Assembly (NCBI GenBank): GCA_029721515.1
Contig: CM056569.1
Span: forward strand, 12,378,507-12,442,506
Reading direction: 5' to 3'
Origin: Synanceia verrucosa
Taxonomy: Eukaryota > Chordata > Actinopteri > Perciformes > Synanceiidae
DNA: 64,000 bases
The notes beneath the pieces are model-generated. The model searched no databases. It had not been told where the DNA came from and was given only the letters and a program-made list of their open reading frames with translations. The position numbers were made by a program, and so were the translations under genes. This document shows positions 13,044-23,163 of this stretch, piece by piece (position 1 is the stretch's first letter; every line of letters starts with the position of its first letter).

Positions 13044-13127
13044 ATTTCCAGCCGTTTAATCCCGATTATGGCTTCAAAGTCCCAGTTGACACCAAGCAGC
13101 TCGAACTTGTTGTGTGTGCATATGGCG
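13044..13127 (+). CDS. candidate internal exon (phase 1/1), unidentified gene
   Basis: An 84-nt block follows a long pyrimidine tract ending CACGGCAG and is followed by the donor GTGAGA. In the favoured frame it is a symmetric phase 1/1 exon reading FQPFNPDYGFKVPVDTK and then QLELVVCAYG. A second frame (starting ISSRLIPIMASK) is also open but looks less protein-like. I do not recognise the family and will not assign a function. Its phase does not join directly to the candidate terminal exon at 15174, so an intervening exon would be needed if both belong to one gene. The strand is opposite to PC. Confidence 0.45.
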
Positions 13128-15173
13128 GTGAGATGCCGATTCAGGCTATGAGCATATCTGTCTTGTGTCTGTCGTTTTTAGCTGTAAGACATTGTGCTTG
13201 TGTTGACATGTCCTGTTAGCGAGTGAGCGTGTTTGCGACATGATAGCAGACTCTTAAGCTGGAGTGGCAGTTTTAGAGGGTAAGTCATGTTTGGCTGAAT
13301 ATACTGGCATGTGTGACATTGGTTTTCCCATAAAACAGCTGTTTTCTGAGCGATTGTTTGTGCATTGTGTGGATGTGTTGAAGTGCTGTTTAGTGGCTGT
13401 TTACTACCAAGCTCAATGCTTGCTGTCATCTTCACAACTCTGCCTTTCTTCTCGTCTGATCTCTCACTTTGTTATTTTTTAACCTGATAAAACCTTTTTG
13501 CCCGAGGTTGTGAAACTCACTCTCGGAAAACATTTAAAGAATACAACGTTATTTAAAAATTAAACAAACTTTTTTTTCCGAAAATAAATCGTCATATTTC
13601 TCCTGGTCTGATTGTGATGTAATTGAAATCAGTGTTGAAGTTAGCAAAGTAAGTTTATTAACTGTTTTAGGTGACCAAAAACGTCCAATTAACTTTCATG
13701 AACTAAAAAAATTAAAACTGGAGGGCTTTACAGGGCAATCACAAGACAGCCCTGCCCCTGCTTTATGGTCAACTCTCTGACTCTAAATGGGTCCATAATT
13801 TACTTAATGTCATGTTGTATTGAAAAAAAAATAGTGATTGACAGCACAGATTCATATTTACTATATTTAGAAAGGTAATAAATCAGGGGAAGGCTTACAC
13901 ATATAGAATGTCACCCAGGTTAGACACACTTTAGCAAGAAATGGTGTTCTTATTTGAAAAATCAATCAACATAATTCAATGGGGATTTCCATTCCCATTT
14001 CCCAAATAAAAAATCCAATCCAATGTGCATCTGATATAAAGTTTGGGATATAAATGTAAGGTGCTCTTTTAACTTTGTCTTTCAACGCACATAAGAGACA
14101 CAAAGGGGAAAAACAGGTAATTTATTGTTAAGGGACAGGATATTACAATTGATAATGAAAGATCTGTGGTGTACTACAGTGCATCTACTCTGTGTTGAGC
14201 ACTCACGCAGTACATAAACCTGTCAGTGCAGGATGAACAACTGAGACTCCTGAGTGTGTCTGAAATTTTAAATATGGCCATTTTCCATCAGACTTTGTTG
14301 GTCTCCTCAGACTTTCCAGGAGTCAGCCTCCTGCCTCTCAGCTCAGGCCGCTAAACGAGCGGTAAACAAGTCCGCCTGTCATCTCTCTGCTATGCTTTCT
14401 GCCCTTTTTAGTTTCCATCAGTGTCAACTTTGTTTTCTACCCAACTATCACCGTCTCACGTCTTTGTCCTTCTCTTTTCATACTATACACTCTTTCACTC
14501 CTAACATCTTTTTTTTGCCTTATATCACCATTACTTCTCCTTCTGTTCCTCCATTCATCCCTCCATCAATCACCAAAACACATTTTCTTCTTTATTCACT
14601 AAGAAGATTAGCATTTTCTTGATTGTTTATTCAATTTCCTGAACTAAGGCTTTTCTAAGACTTGTGCTTCAGTACACACAAACACGCATGCAACGAAACA
14701 CACACACACACAGAGATAATTATAAGACTACTTGTGTGATTAAGTACCGTGCAAGTGGTTGTTAGAGGTGTGAAATGAAGAAGTGATACAGATAACCCAG
14801 GGCCACAGAGTCAGCTGTGTGTGTGTGCATGTGTGTGTGTGTGTGTGTGTGCGTGTGTGTGTGTGTGTGCATGTGTGTTTACGTCTGTGTGTGTGAGAGC
14901 ACACGGCATGTGACAAAAAGAGTGTGTGTTGTCAGTGTGTGTCTAAACCTTTTATTCCTCCCACTGATAAGGCAGAGTGAAGATGGATTTCCCGTTTCTC
15001 CCCTCGTCTTTGTAAATGCTGACTGAATGATCCTGGATCAGTGCTTCTGTCTACTCCTGCTCTGGAACAGCATGCAAAGGTCATAAGAGGCCGACTCCAG
15101 ATCAGAAGCAAGAAGGACTCATCGTTCTACTTCATCCTGCTACTAGCTTCTGTCTCATAACATAACATTTCAG
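13128..15173. other. presumed intron(s) of the unidentified plus-strand gene
   Basis: Contains an imperfect GT microsatellite and a possible 51-nt exon at 14311-14361. That exon has acceptor GGTCTCCTCAG and donor GTAAAC and is phase-compatible with the terminal exon at 15174. Nothing else is recognised. Confidence 0.35.
14816..14896 (+). repeat. imperfect (GT)n microsatellite
   Basis: GT units interrupted by GCAT, GCGT and ACGTCT. Confidence 0.9.
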
Positions 15174-15258
15174 ATCGACTGCAGAGCTGGAGGAGCAGTT
15201 GGTGAAAGAAATCACTCAGTTTAAGGGAAACAGTGGACAAGAAGAGGGACGGAAGTGA
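15174..15258 (+). CDS. candidate 3'-terminal coding exon, unidentified gene
   Basis: After an acceptor (AACATAACATTTCAG) one frame, entered after 1 nt, reads STA, then ELEEQLVKEITQFKG, then NSGQEEGRK, and ends at TGA (15256-15258). The Glu/Lys-rich helical composition and hydrophilic tail are typical of a natural C-terminus. About 180 nt downstream is ATTAAA (15437-15442) followed by T/GT-rich sequence, as expected for a polyadenylation site. A possible preceding exon at 14311-14361 (ending CTAAACGAGCG before GTAAAC) would join in phase, giving RPLNER before STAELEE. The family is not recognised. It would be a gene antisense to PC whose 3' end lies about 7.7 kb left of the PC exon. Confidence 0.4.
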
Positions 15259-15436
15259 GGGTCATTTTTTTCACCTTCATCTCATGTGATCATTTCAACT
15301 TTTTAAACGATGAATACAGATTACCGCTAACCTGCCGGTATGGAGACTTATTACATGTTATTACAACTCTGCTGTTGTCTTGTCATTTCATGGAACGACT
15401 GCAACAACTTTGAGACTTTTATCCTTATAAACAGTG

Positions 15437-15442
15437 ATTAAA
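15437..15442 (+). promoter_or_regulatory. possible polyadenylation signal (ATTAAA)
   Basis: ATTAAA lies about 180 nt after the stop of the candidate terminal exon and is followed within 30 nt by T/GT-rich sequence. It is the common variant signal and is supported only by its position relative to that exon. Confidence 0.3.
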
Positions 15443-17106
15443 TGTTTTGTTTATCTGATTTATGTGCTTTCTTTGGTTTTAACCTGGCATCATCGTACCT
15501 GAGGGCCTACCCTCAATAATCTCACACAGCAATGAGTCAAGAAAACCAAGAAAAACATGATTGTTGGCTACATCACCTGCTCGATGAATAGATGAACAGG
15601 CTTTTTGCCAAGTGCTTTCGAGGCTACGTTCATTTTCTTGTTAAGTTGTTATTGTTATTTATAGTCCAGTGTGAGATGATTAAGTGCTCTGCAATTCCAC
15701 TTGATTCTTCAGGAGATGCACCGTTGTGCACGTTGCTGTTAATAATGTGGTGACTTGTTGCTGATGTTTACCACTCTGCACAGTTGAGCTAATCCATACA
15801 TTTTCTTATGACTGCTGGAACAGCTATGAGATAAAAAGATAAGCAGTGATTTATGAAGTCTGTACCAACCACTGATTTACTTTTTCTTAATTTAGCAGTA
15901 TTTGATGATTTGACCGTCGTAATTAATACTTATAAATAACAGCTTTAAAAGGAGCTGACGTTACAGATTCTAAAAACAGACTGCAGGTGTGAAAAATTGA
16001 CAAATGAACACACATACTCAAGTCAGTGGACCATGAAACAGGAGACTCAGGGATCTGAAAACAAGAGATAAACATGAAACAAGTTTGCTCGGGAAGGGAA
16101 GAGGTCAAACGAGTGAAGAGGTGGGAAAGCATGACAGGGAAGAAAAAAGAGAGCAGGGGAGTTGTTTACTTGGCGGGTACGTACAGAAATGAAAAGAGAG
16201 AGTTGGGGGAAAAGTTGTTGTACATGACATATAGATGTGTTCACAAATTCGCCCTGACACAAGCCGACGAACACAGACAGACTTGAGACGAAGCAAACAG
16301 GAAGTGGAGGTGAATGGATGACTGGTGTCCTGATATCCAAAATACAGCTGAGTCAATAACTCCATCTTAACTGCAGTGATATGGAGGAAAACTGAATCGG
16401 CTGAATGTCATTGAATTGAAAAGATATGAGATTTGATTTATTTGCCTCATTATTTCACCAAAATGAAACGTCCAGCTCGACTGATAACCGCACAGCGCAG
16501 CCAGATCCTTTACATTATCTACGAGGAAATGCAACAGAAAAAAACAGGAGCAGAGAAATAGACAATAATCAGTAACATTTTACCATAACCATCATTAACA
16601 AACAATAAATTGATAGTTAACTAAACTTAAGTTAATGTTTATTTTATTGTTGAAAATGAAATGCTCATTAACAATCTCTATTTTTAGTGTTTTACAACTA
16701 AGTGATGTAGTTTATTCAAGTATAACAGCGCAACATTTTTGATACTGTAATAAGTATTTATATTAAATCCACAAGTTAAATGTTAATACACACAAAGTAT
16801 TTATAAACAGTATTTACTGATAGACAATACTATGATAGTTGAATTATCTATCAATATAGCATTTATTGATGGTGGTTATTATAAAGTGAGTTTTATATGA
16901 GATTTATTTACATATGTATATATAGATTGGTTGAATTTGCATTAATTATTGCGATCGCAATATCGCGATTTCCTGGAGGGGCCGACAGGAACCTCTTCCA
17001 GGACAAGTATGTGTTGATCTGCAGATGGAAACTAGTCTGTGATCTGGCAGGCTATCACCAAGCGAAACATTACAGACTCTTCAAAGAGCCTCTCTAGATG
17101 GGAATC

Positions 17107-17107
<1 letters not shown>

Positions 17108-17151
<44 letters not shown>
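17108..17151 (+). repeat. (CA)n microsatellite
   Basis: About 22 CA units, 140 bp from a second array. Confidence 0.95.
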
Positions 17152-17153
<2 letters not shown>

Positions 17154-17289
17154 GTGGGTCCGACAACCTCAGGTCACATCAAACTCTCCCACTCGTACAG
17201 ACGAGGTGGAAAGATAAACAGCGATGCCTAAAGCAAAACCCCCAGAGACGCAAACATGACTTCTAAAGAAACTGAGAGACTTTCACTCA

Positions 17290-17291
<2 letters not shown>

Positions 17292-17332
<41 letters not shown>
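17292..17332 (+). repeat. (CA)n microsatellite
   Basis: About 20 CA units, the partner of the array at 17108. Confidence 0.95.
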
Positions 17333-17335
<3 letters not shown>

Positions 17336-19316
17336 TCCACCAAAGTGGACAGAATATATGAATGTGGAGGAACGTCTAACCTGTCACTGCGTCTCTGCTG
17401 CTGATCTCTTTCATGTTGGCTCTTTTGACGTGTCTTTCTGTTGGGCAGCCTACATTACTTCTTCTCTATCTTTGCATCAGTCATCTCTCTCTGTCTCTTT
17501 GGCAGACTCCAGGAATCAGCATGAACCATCTGATGTTCTGCGTCAGGGGAATGTCTGTCTGCTCCTGAGCTTATCAGCTATTCAGTCATTAGTTGGTTTC
17601 ACATGAAGAACCATCAACCTGTGTGATGAGCAATCTGCACAAGACAGATGCTCCCATACTTGAAGCACTTGTACAATTTAGTGTGTATAATTTAGAGAGG
17701 AAACAAAGGTCCTCCTGTGCTCAACTAAATACTGGTAGCTTATCTCCTGGGGCAGATATAAAAAACAATAAAAAGCTCACACTAAAGGGTGAGTTCTAGA
17801 TTTGTAGACAAAAGCATCCTTCCAAATGTATAAGATGTCTTACAAGTGGTGCTGCATGCATTTTATTGTGCAGAAAGGCTGAGGCTAAAGCTGCATACAG
17901 CTTGGGGCATTAGAGTGTTATGTGTCTGTATGCATGTTAGAGTAGCTTTCAGTTTAATTATCGTCTACTCTTATATTTTTGATTTGGGATAAAATTAAAA
18001 AAATAGAAGTTCAGACCTCTGCCAAGGTTGTTTCCATCAGTGGAAAAAATAAAACATGTTCTTTCTTGGCCCATGCTTCACCCTTCTATCGAGTTCAGGA
18101 AAACAGGCTCAGTTTTTTTCCAAAATCCTGCTGCCAAACTGACCAATAAATAAACCCAACCAAAAACATAAACCTCCTTGGTGGAGGTAATAATAGGCTT
18201 GAATCCGACCACCCATTGCTCTTCAAATGTCAACTATCACTCTTACTACAGCCCCAAAGATATCACTTCAGCGTGAGCTTTCCTACGCCTCGTTAGAGTC
18301 GCTAATGGATTCTGTAGAAGGACTTCACAAACAGGCAATTAAGGAACCTTTCAGTGACCTAAAAATCAGCTCAAGAACCTTGATGGCTTTGTGTTGTCAC
18401 TACAAAGAATAGAGACATGTCTCCTAGCAATGTGCACGGCAGACAAAAACAGGACAGCCACAGGTGTTCTGGCCTCTGAAGGCCGACCACCGTCCTTGTC
18501 ATGTTATGTTACACTCTCCATCTTGATTGCCCTTTTGCCGTTTCCCACCGCTCCTCTATCCGTCTATATTTACCCTTCTGCCACATGTCTCTGTGCTTTC
18601 CTGTCCATCACTCCCCGTTCTTTCTCTCTGTCTTTTGCTGACATTTAACTTCTTAACACACATGGCTCATCCTTTTGCGCAAACACACTGGCACATGCAC
18701 ACGTATACAGAAGCAGGAGATAAACAGAGCTTTCTGAAATGCCAAATATAATTCCAAACAACGGAGGAAAGCAGCATGTCGTCACGTGTAAACCAAGTAA
18801 CTCAAGCTTTGATTGGTGCATTCTGGATTTCACTAGAATTTAAAGGTTATACTTTATATAATGTGCTGAAGAAGTGTCAGGACTAAAGGAGCCACCAAAC
18901 TCAATGAACTTGGACAGTTATCGTGGATTTACTGTAGCCACGAAGGAAGGACAAAAAGTGTCTTGGAGCTGTGAGGATGTCAAGCCCTCAGCCTTATATC
19001 TCTGTGAGCAGACTGAAGCATTAATAAGCCTTGGCTCTGTTGTTGATTCACTGCTGTGTTGAAACGTCACCAGTAAGAAGTCACCACACTCACAATCACA
19101 CAAATAACCACAATTCTTGATCTGGACTTTTTCATTGGTCATTTTGTGGCTCTTCAGGAGTGTACAGACTTGTTTTAGCTCACTGAACACAACAACAGAT
19201 GTCATATGCAGTATTGCATATTAGTAATTTTTCAATATAATTTCCAGTATTATGCTCTCAATATTATGCATCTTTAGTTTAGTTATTTTACTTCACATTT
19301 CTTATTCTTATTCCAT

Positions 19317-19633
19317 TAAGAAGAAGAAGAAGACTTACTTTATTGATCCCTCAATGGGGAAATTACATTTTTTCACTCTGTTAATATTTCTCAGTTGCAC
19401 ATCACACAGAAGTTATGAAACAAACACATGCACATGCATTAGAGGAGAGGTGTCAGAGTGAGGGGGCTGCCCCTTATCCAGGCGCCCCGAGCAGTTGGGG
19501 GTTCGGTGCCTTGCTCAAGGGCACCTCTCCAGCTACCAGTCCACTCTCCACATTTTGGTCCGACCTGGACTTGAACTGGCGACCCTCCGATTCCCAGCCC
19601 AAGTCACTACAGACTGAGCTACTGCCGCCAATT
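19317..19633 (-). mobile_element. tRNA-derived SINE, second family
   Basis: On the minus strand the element starts GGCGGCAGTAGCTCAGTC (tRNA-like A box). A B-box-like GGTCGCCAGTTCAAGTCC follows, and the element ends in GGGATCAATAAAGTAAG and a (CTT)n tail (19317-19328). Motifs such as GAGCAGTTGGGGGTTCGG and TTGCTCAAGGGCACCT (plus strand) are characteristic of a very common teleost SINE. No clear target duplication was found. Confidence 0.75.
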
Positions 19634-21297
19634 AGGCTCTGGTGATATAATAATAGTACCCTTTATACGCTTTATACACTTTATATTTATCTGTCTGTTG
19701 CGTTTTTATTAATTAACTTATTTTTTAGTTATTTATGTTGTTGTAATTGTTTTGCAATTACCTGTTTTAGGACTTTTGTGGTCATAAACTTTATACTCCT
19801 TTGGTAATAAACCCTTAAAATAGGGTTTAATTTGTGTTCGTTTTGGGGACCTTTAATGTGAAAGTCTTACATGATGTGTTTTTCACATTTCATGCACCAT
19901 TATACAACAGGAAAAGACACAGAAGGAGGAAGACTGGGGCTGAAATGTTTCTCACAAGGACATTACATGAGAAGTTAAAACACTGGTGAAACTATACTCA
20001 AACACAGTGAAGAGCAGAGTCTAAGTCAAAGTGCAAAAAAACATGTACTTGGATGACAATGTCAATGTCTGCGAGACAATTAGTTGGCAAGGACATTTTT
20101 TTTTTAAACTCAGATTATACCCAAGCGGCGTTGCCACCGGCAGTCTGAAGAGAAACATGTTTAATTCAAGACCTTGAAACAGTGATTCAGTTCTTGTCAG
20201 TGTTCTCAGAGCTATGTGATGGTGTCAATGTGGCACAGCTTTTTTTATTTAGTTTGCTGGCGCAGAATAGAAAGCGCTCCACTTTCAATTGCAGCCACTG
20301 AAAGAGGTGAGTTAGGTTGATTTGCCTGTGTTTTTACATAATCCACAGCGGGCAGTGTCCACAAGTTCATCAAGCCTCTGCTAACAACAAATACCTGCTC
20401 ACTCTCTCAGTAGAGACAATTTATCCATCAGCTCTGTGTTGATAGATTAAAAAGTGCACTCCAACTTAAATGAGAAATTAGAGTTGAGAAGACCAATTTC
20501 GGTTGCAATTTCACCTCATCATGACTAATTGAAAACAGACAGGAATTACTAGGAGCTGGGCTGAATGTCCAGACGGACAGACCTGATGTTCATCTCATTA
20601 CAGGAAGTTAGTCCTGTGTGAAACACAGAAAGGAAACTGTTTAATTGAGTCATTTACCTAAATATATTTATAGTACAACATAAGTGGGACATGCTCATTC
20701 TCTGACACTGCAAACTGATTTACAAAGAAAACTTTTTCAGCTTAATGACTGAAATCTGTCTCTCCACTGAGCTACATACAAACATGATAGATAAACTATA
20801 TCTACTTGCCTTTTCAGCTTAACAGCACAGGAAAACAGTAGCACTTCTCAGCTGCTGAGAAGACCTGCTCACCTTAATAAATACTTATTTGTGGACTTTT
20901 GATTGACCGTCTACAACAACAATATAGAGGGCGTATCTATGTTACGCGGTGCTCTGTATCCAGGTGTCGCTCAATTAACAGCTGCAACGCTTTTCACGGA
21001 GAAGCACCCTGCATGTCTGTGTCAAGATCATCCAGATTGCAAATTGTTCATTTTTAATTGCAGGGTGAAAATTAAAGATTTAAATATGTGCAAATGAGGC
21101 AAAGTAGAAGACAGCAGAGATCTAAATGATAACCCTGAGTGATCCATATACTGTCCTTTCTGGGCTTCTTTTCAACTCAACATCAGACTGGCTTCATAAA
21201 ATCTCATCAGTCAAAGTAGACTCCTGCTACAGAGTATTTTTTAACACTGGATCTTTCTTCAGGTGGTTTTGTCTGTTGAATGGTACAATATTAACAG
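19634..21297. other. non-coding stretch
   Basis: No gene is seen. The segment near 20480-20600 is non-repetitive and compositionally even, with TAATTGAAAA-type homeodomain motifs; it may be conserved non-coding DNA. Confidence 0.4.
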
Positions 21298-21556
21298 TAG
21301 AGCTGTGTGATATGGACAAAATTTTACATCTTGATATTGCTACTTTTATGTCGCAACAACGATATACAGTGGGGGCAACAAGTACGTCACTATTTTCCTC
21401 AGTAAAAATATTTCTAAAGATGCTATTGACAAGAAATTTTCACCAGATGTAGGTAACAACCCATGCAGTCCACACATGCAAAGAAATCAAACCATAGCTG
21501 TCAAAAAATTAAGTTATGTGCAATAGTATGAAATAACACAGAGAAAAAGTATTGGA

Positions 21557-21901
21557 GTGGGGCGGCACGGTGGTGTAGTGGTTAGCACTGTCGCCTCACA
21601 GCAAGAAGGTACCGGGTTCGAATCCCGGGCTGTGTGGAGTTTACATGTTCTCCCCATGTCTGTGTGGGTTCTCTGCGGGTACTCCGGCTTCCTCCCATCA
21701 TCCATTAGGGATTAGGTTAATTGGCTAATTTAAATTGACCGTAGGTGTGAATGTGAGTGTGAGTGGTTGTCTGTCTCTATGTGTCCTGTGATGAACTGGA
21801 GACTTGTCCAGGGTGTACCCTGCCTTTCACCCTAAGACAGCTGGGATAGGCTCCAGCCCCCTGTAACCCTATAAGGATAAGCGGTGGATAATGGATGGAT
21901 G
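21557..21901 (+). mobile_element. tRNA-headed SINE copy 2
   Basis: The head has an A-box GTAGTGGTTAGCACTG and a good B box (GGTTCGAATCC). The body is the same as in the copy at 6377 and the tail is GGATGGATGG. It is flanked by a 14-bp duplication GAAAAAGTATTGGA (21543-21556, 21902-21915). It interrupts the Tc1 leader and is therefore younger than it. Confidence 0.9.
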
Positions 21902-22098
21902 GAAAAAGTATTGGACACTTGAAAGAAAGGGATGCTCAAACAAGCATGGAATGCCAAAACACCAGCTGAAATCAACCAGTAATTAGAAAGCAATCCTGCC
22001 CCTTGTCAGCACAAATTCATATCAGAAGGTTCAGTCCCAACTGAAGGCCCATAAGAAGGTGTCTCATTACCAAGGTGTCACACAAGAAACATCTCATG

Positions 22099-22170
22099 AT
22101 GGGTAAAAGCAAGGAGCTCTCGCAAGACCTTCGCAGCCTATTGTTGCAAAACATAATGAGGGATTTCTAA
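22099..22170 (+). pseudogene. Tc1 transposase N-terminal remnant
   Basis: The ATG frame reads MGKSKELSQDLRSLLLQ and stops after 23 codons. MGK(S/T)KELS-D-R is the start of Tc1-like transposases, just before the paired-like DNA-binding helices. The rest of the roughly 340-residue transposase is absent, so it is non-functional. Confidence 0.6.
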
Positions 22171-22206
22171 ACTTCTGAATGTTCCTGTCAGTCCTGTTGG
22201 GGCCAT

Positions 22207-22243
22207 TATCAGACGTAAATATACGTCCTTGGCACTCAAAGAG
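22207..22243 (+). mobile_element. terminal fragment of the TTAA-flanked MITE family
   Basis: GGCACTCAAAGAG followed by TTAA (22244-22247) is the same terminus as in the copies at 28.6 and 43.5 kb. AAATATACGTCC just inside is shared with copy 1. Only the end is present. Confidence 0.55.
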
Positions 22244-22303
22244 TTAACATTACCGTATAAAGAACAGAGGGTTACATCCTATGGTGGATATTTTCATATT
22301 GTA

Positions 22304-22306
<3 letters not shown>

Positions 22307-22337
<31 letters not shown>
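22307..22337 (+). repeat. (AT)n tract
   Basis: About 15 AT units inside the right end of the hAT-like element. Confidence 0.9.
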
Positions 22338-22338
<1 letters not shown>

Positions 22339-22365
22339 TGTATATCGTAATATCACATAGTTCTA

Positions 22366-22980
22366 CTTAATGGTATAAATCAACACTTGAAATCAGCCCA
22401 TTCAAGTGGTGCAGGACACCAGCGATGGTTCATGACATCATTAGCTTATACGACTGGTACATGAGCAGCCCACACTGCTCATTACTTTTTAATCACCCCC
22501 ACCTTCTCAGTCTGTTTTTTTGCTGACACCGCTTCCGTCTGGCAACAACCATAAAACTACAGGTCTCTACAGGTATTTTTTTTTCCAGGGCAGTTTAAGA
22601 TGATTTCTGCTTGAGAGCTGAGAAATAAAGAATACACTGAGAATGTAACTCACAAAGTGTCCAAGAACGCTGTGGCACCACTTCACAGTGACTTTCCGTA
22701 CTGTGCAGTTGATTCAGTTCATAAAGACCTTTGAAGGCTGTCCCCTCGCTCACTGCATCACACCATTAACAATGCCAGACTGGCTTGAACAGTTTCAGAT
22801 GGGCTTTTATGAATCTGCTCACAGCAGAGTCATACAGCAAAACCATCAAATTGACATCTCTGCTCCTGTCAAAAGTAAGTAGCACTTCAAGAAGCTCAAG
22901 AAGTCGTCGTTTCCTCAATGCACTGGAGACAATGATGACTTGAAGGGAAAAAAAAAAGCACACGTGGCTGAACGTCCTAC
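22366..22980. other. PC intron, 3' of the recognised exon
   Basis: No feature is recognised. This is the sequence directly downstream of the PC exon donor on the minus strand. Confidence 0.6.
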
Positions 22981-23163
22981 CTTGACCCCTCGCACTCTGA
23001 ACTCGGCCAGGGCTCGGCTCATCTTGGAAGCTGCTGTCTGCAGGTCCTTCCCACTGGCGATGACTTTCACCAACAGAGAGTCATAGTGCGGTGAAATGAC
23101 GGCGCCCTGGAAGGCTGAAGCACTGTCAAGACGGATGCCCATGCCTTCACCGCTTCGGAAGAC
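22981..23163 (-). CDS. pc: pyruvate carboxylase, internal exon (biotin carboxylase domain)
   Basis: This is one internal exon of pyruvate carboxylase, the biotin-dependent mitochondrial matrix enzyme that carboxylates pyruvate to oxaloacetate for anaplerosis and gluconeogenesis. The 61 codons contain VFRSGEGMGIRLD, GAVISPHYDSLLVKV and MSRALAEFRVRGVK. These match vertebrate PC almost residue for residue and correspond to roughly residues 410-470 of about 1,180, in the C-terminal lobe of the biotin carboxylase domain. The Arg in MGIRLD aligns with the Arg of FGVRWES in E. coli AccC, an active-site residue. On the minus strand the exon is preceded by a pyrimidine-rich tract ending CAG (23166-23164) and followed by GTAGGA (from 22980). 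It is 183 nt, phase 0 at both ends, with no stop or frameshift. I found no second PC exon in the window, so the flanking introns are very long or have been expanded by repeats. A lone relic is the alternative, but the intact frame and splice sites argue against it. Confidence 0.95.

Larger units (their letters stand above)
15443..19316. other. non-coding stretch
   Basis: No exon is supported on either strand; PC 3' exons were specifically looked for on the minus strand and not found. From about 16560 to 16880 there is an AT-rich segment with repeated TTAACTAAACTTAAG/TTAATGTTTATT motifs that resembles fish MITE debris. Two AC arrays lie at 17108-17332. Confidence 0.45.
21367..22206 (+). mobile_element. 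Tc1/mariner fragment, interrupted by a SINE
   Basis: Starts at TA|CAGTGGGGGCAACAAGTA, a Tc1-type terminus following TA (21365-21366). It continues through leader-like sequence into the first codons of a transposase (22099). It has lost everything after that point. The right boundary is approximate, because the sequence passes into the end of a TTAA-type MITE. Confidence 0.6.
21298..22365. mobile_element. hAT-like element carrying nested insertions
   Basis: The left end TAGAGCTGTGTGATATGG and the right end ATATCACATAGTTCTA (inverted) match the ends of the intact element at 58076-59100, so this is the same family. Between them sit a Tc1 fragment, a SINE, a TTAA-type MITE end and an (AT)n tract. 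The element's own interior is reduced to its two ends. No 8-bp target duplication survives. Confidence 0.65.

Noticed and set aside
15443..22980. Expected PC 3' exons (biotinyl and carboxyltransferase domains)
   Set aside because: Looked for on the minus strand, including the EAMKM-type biotin site; none was found.
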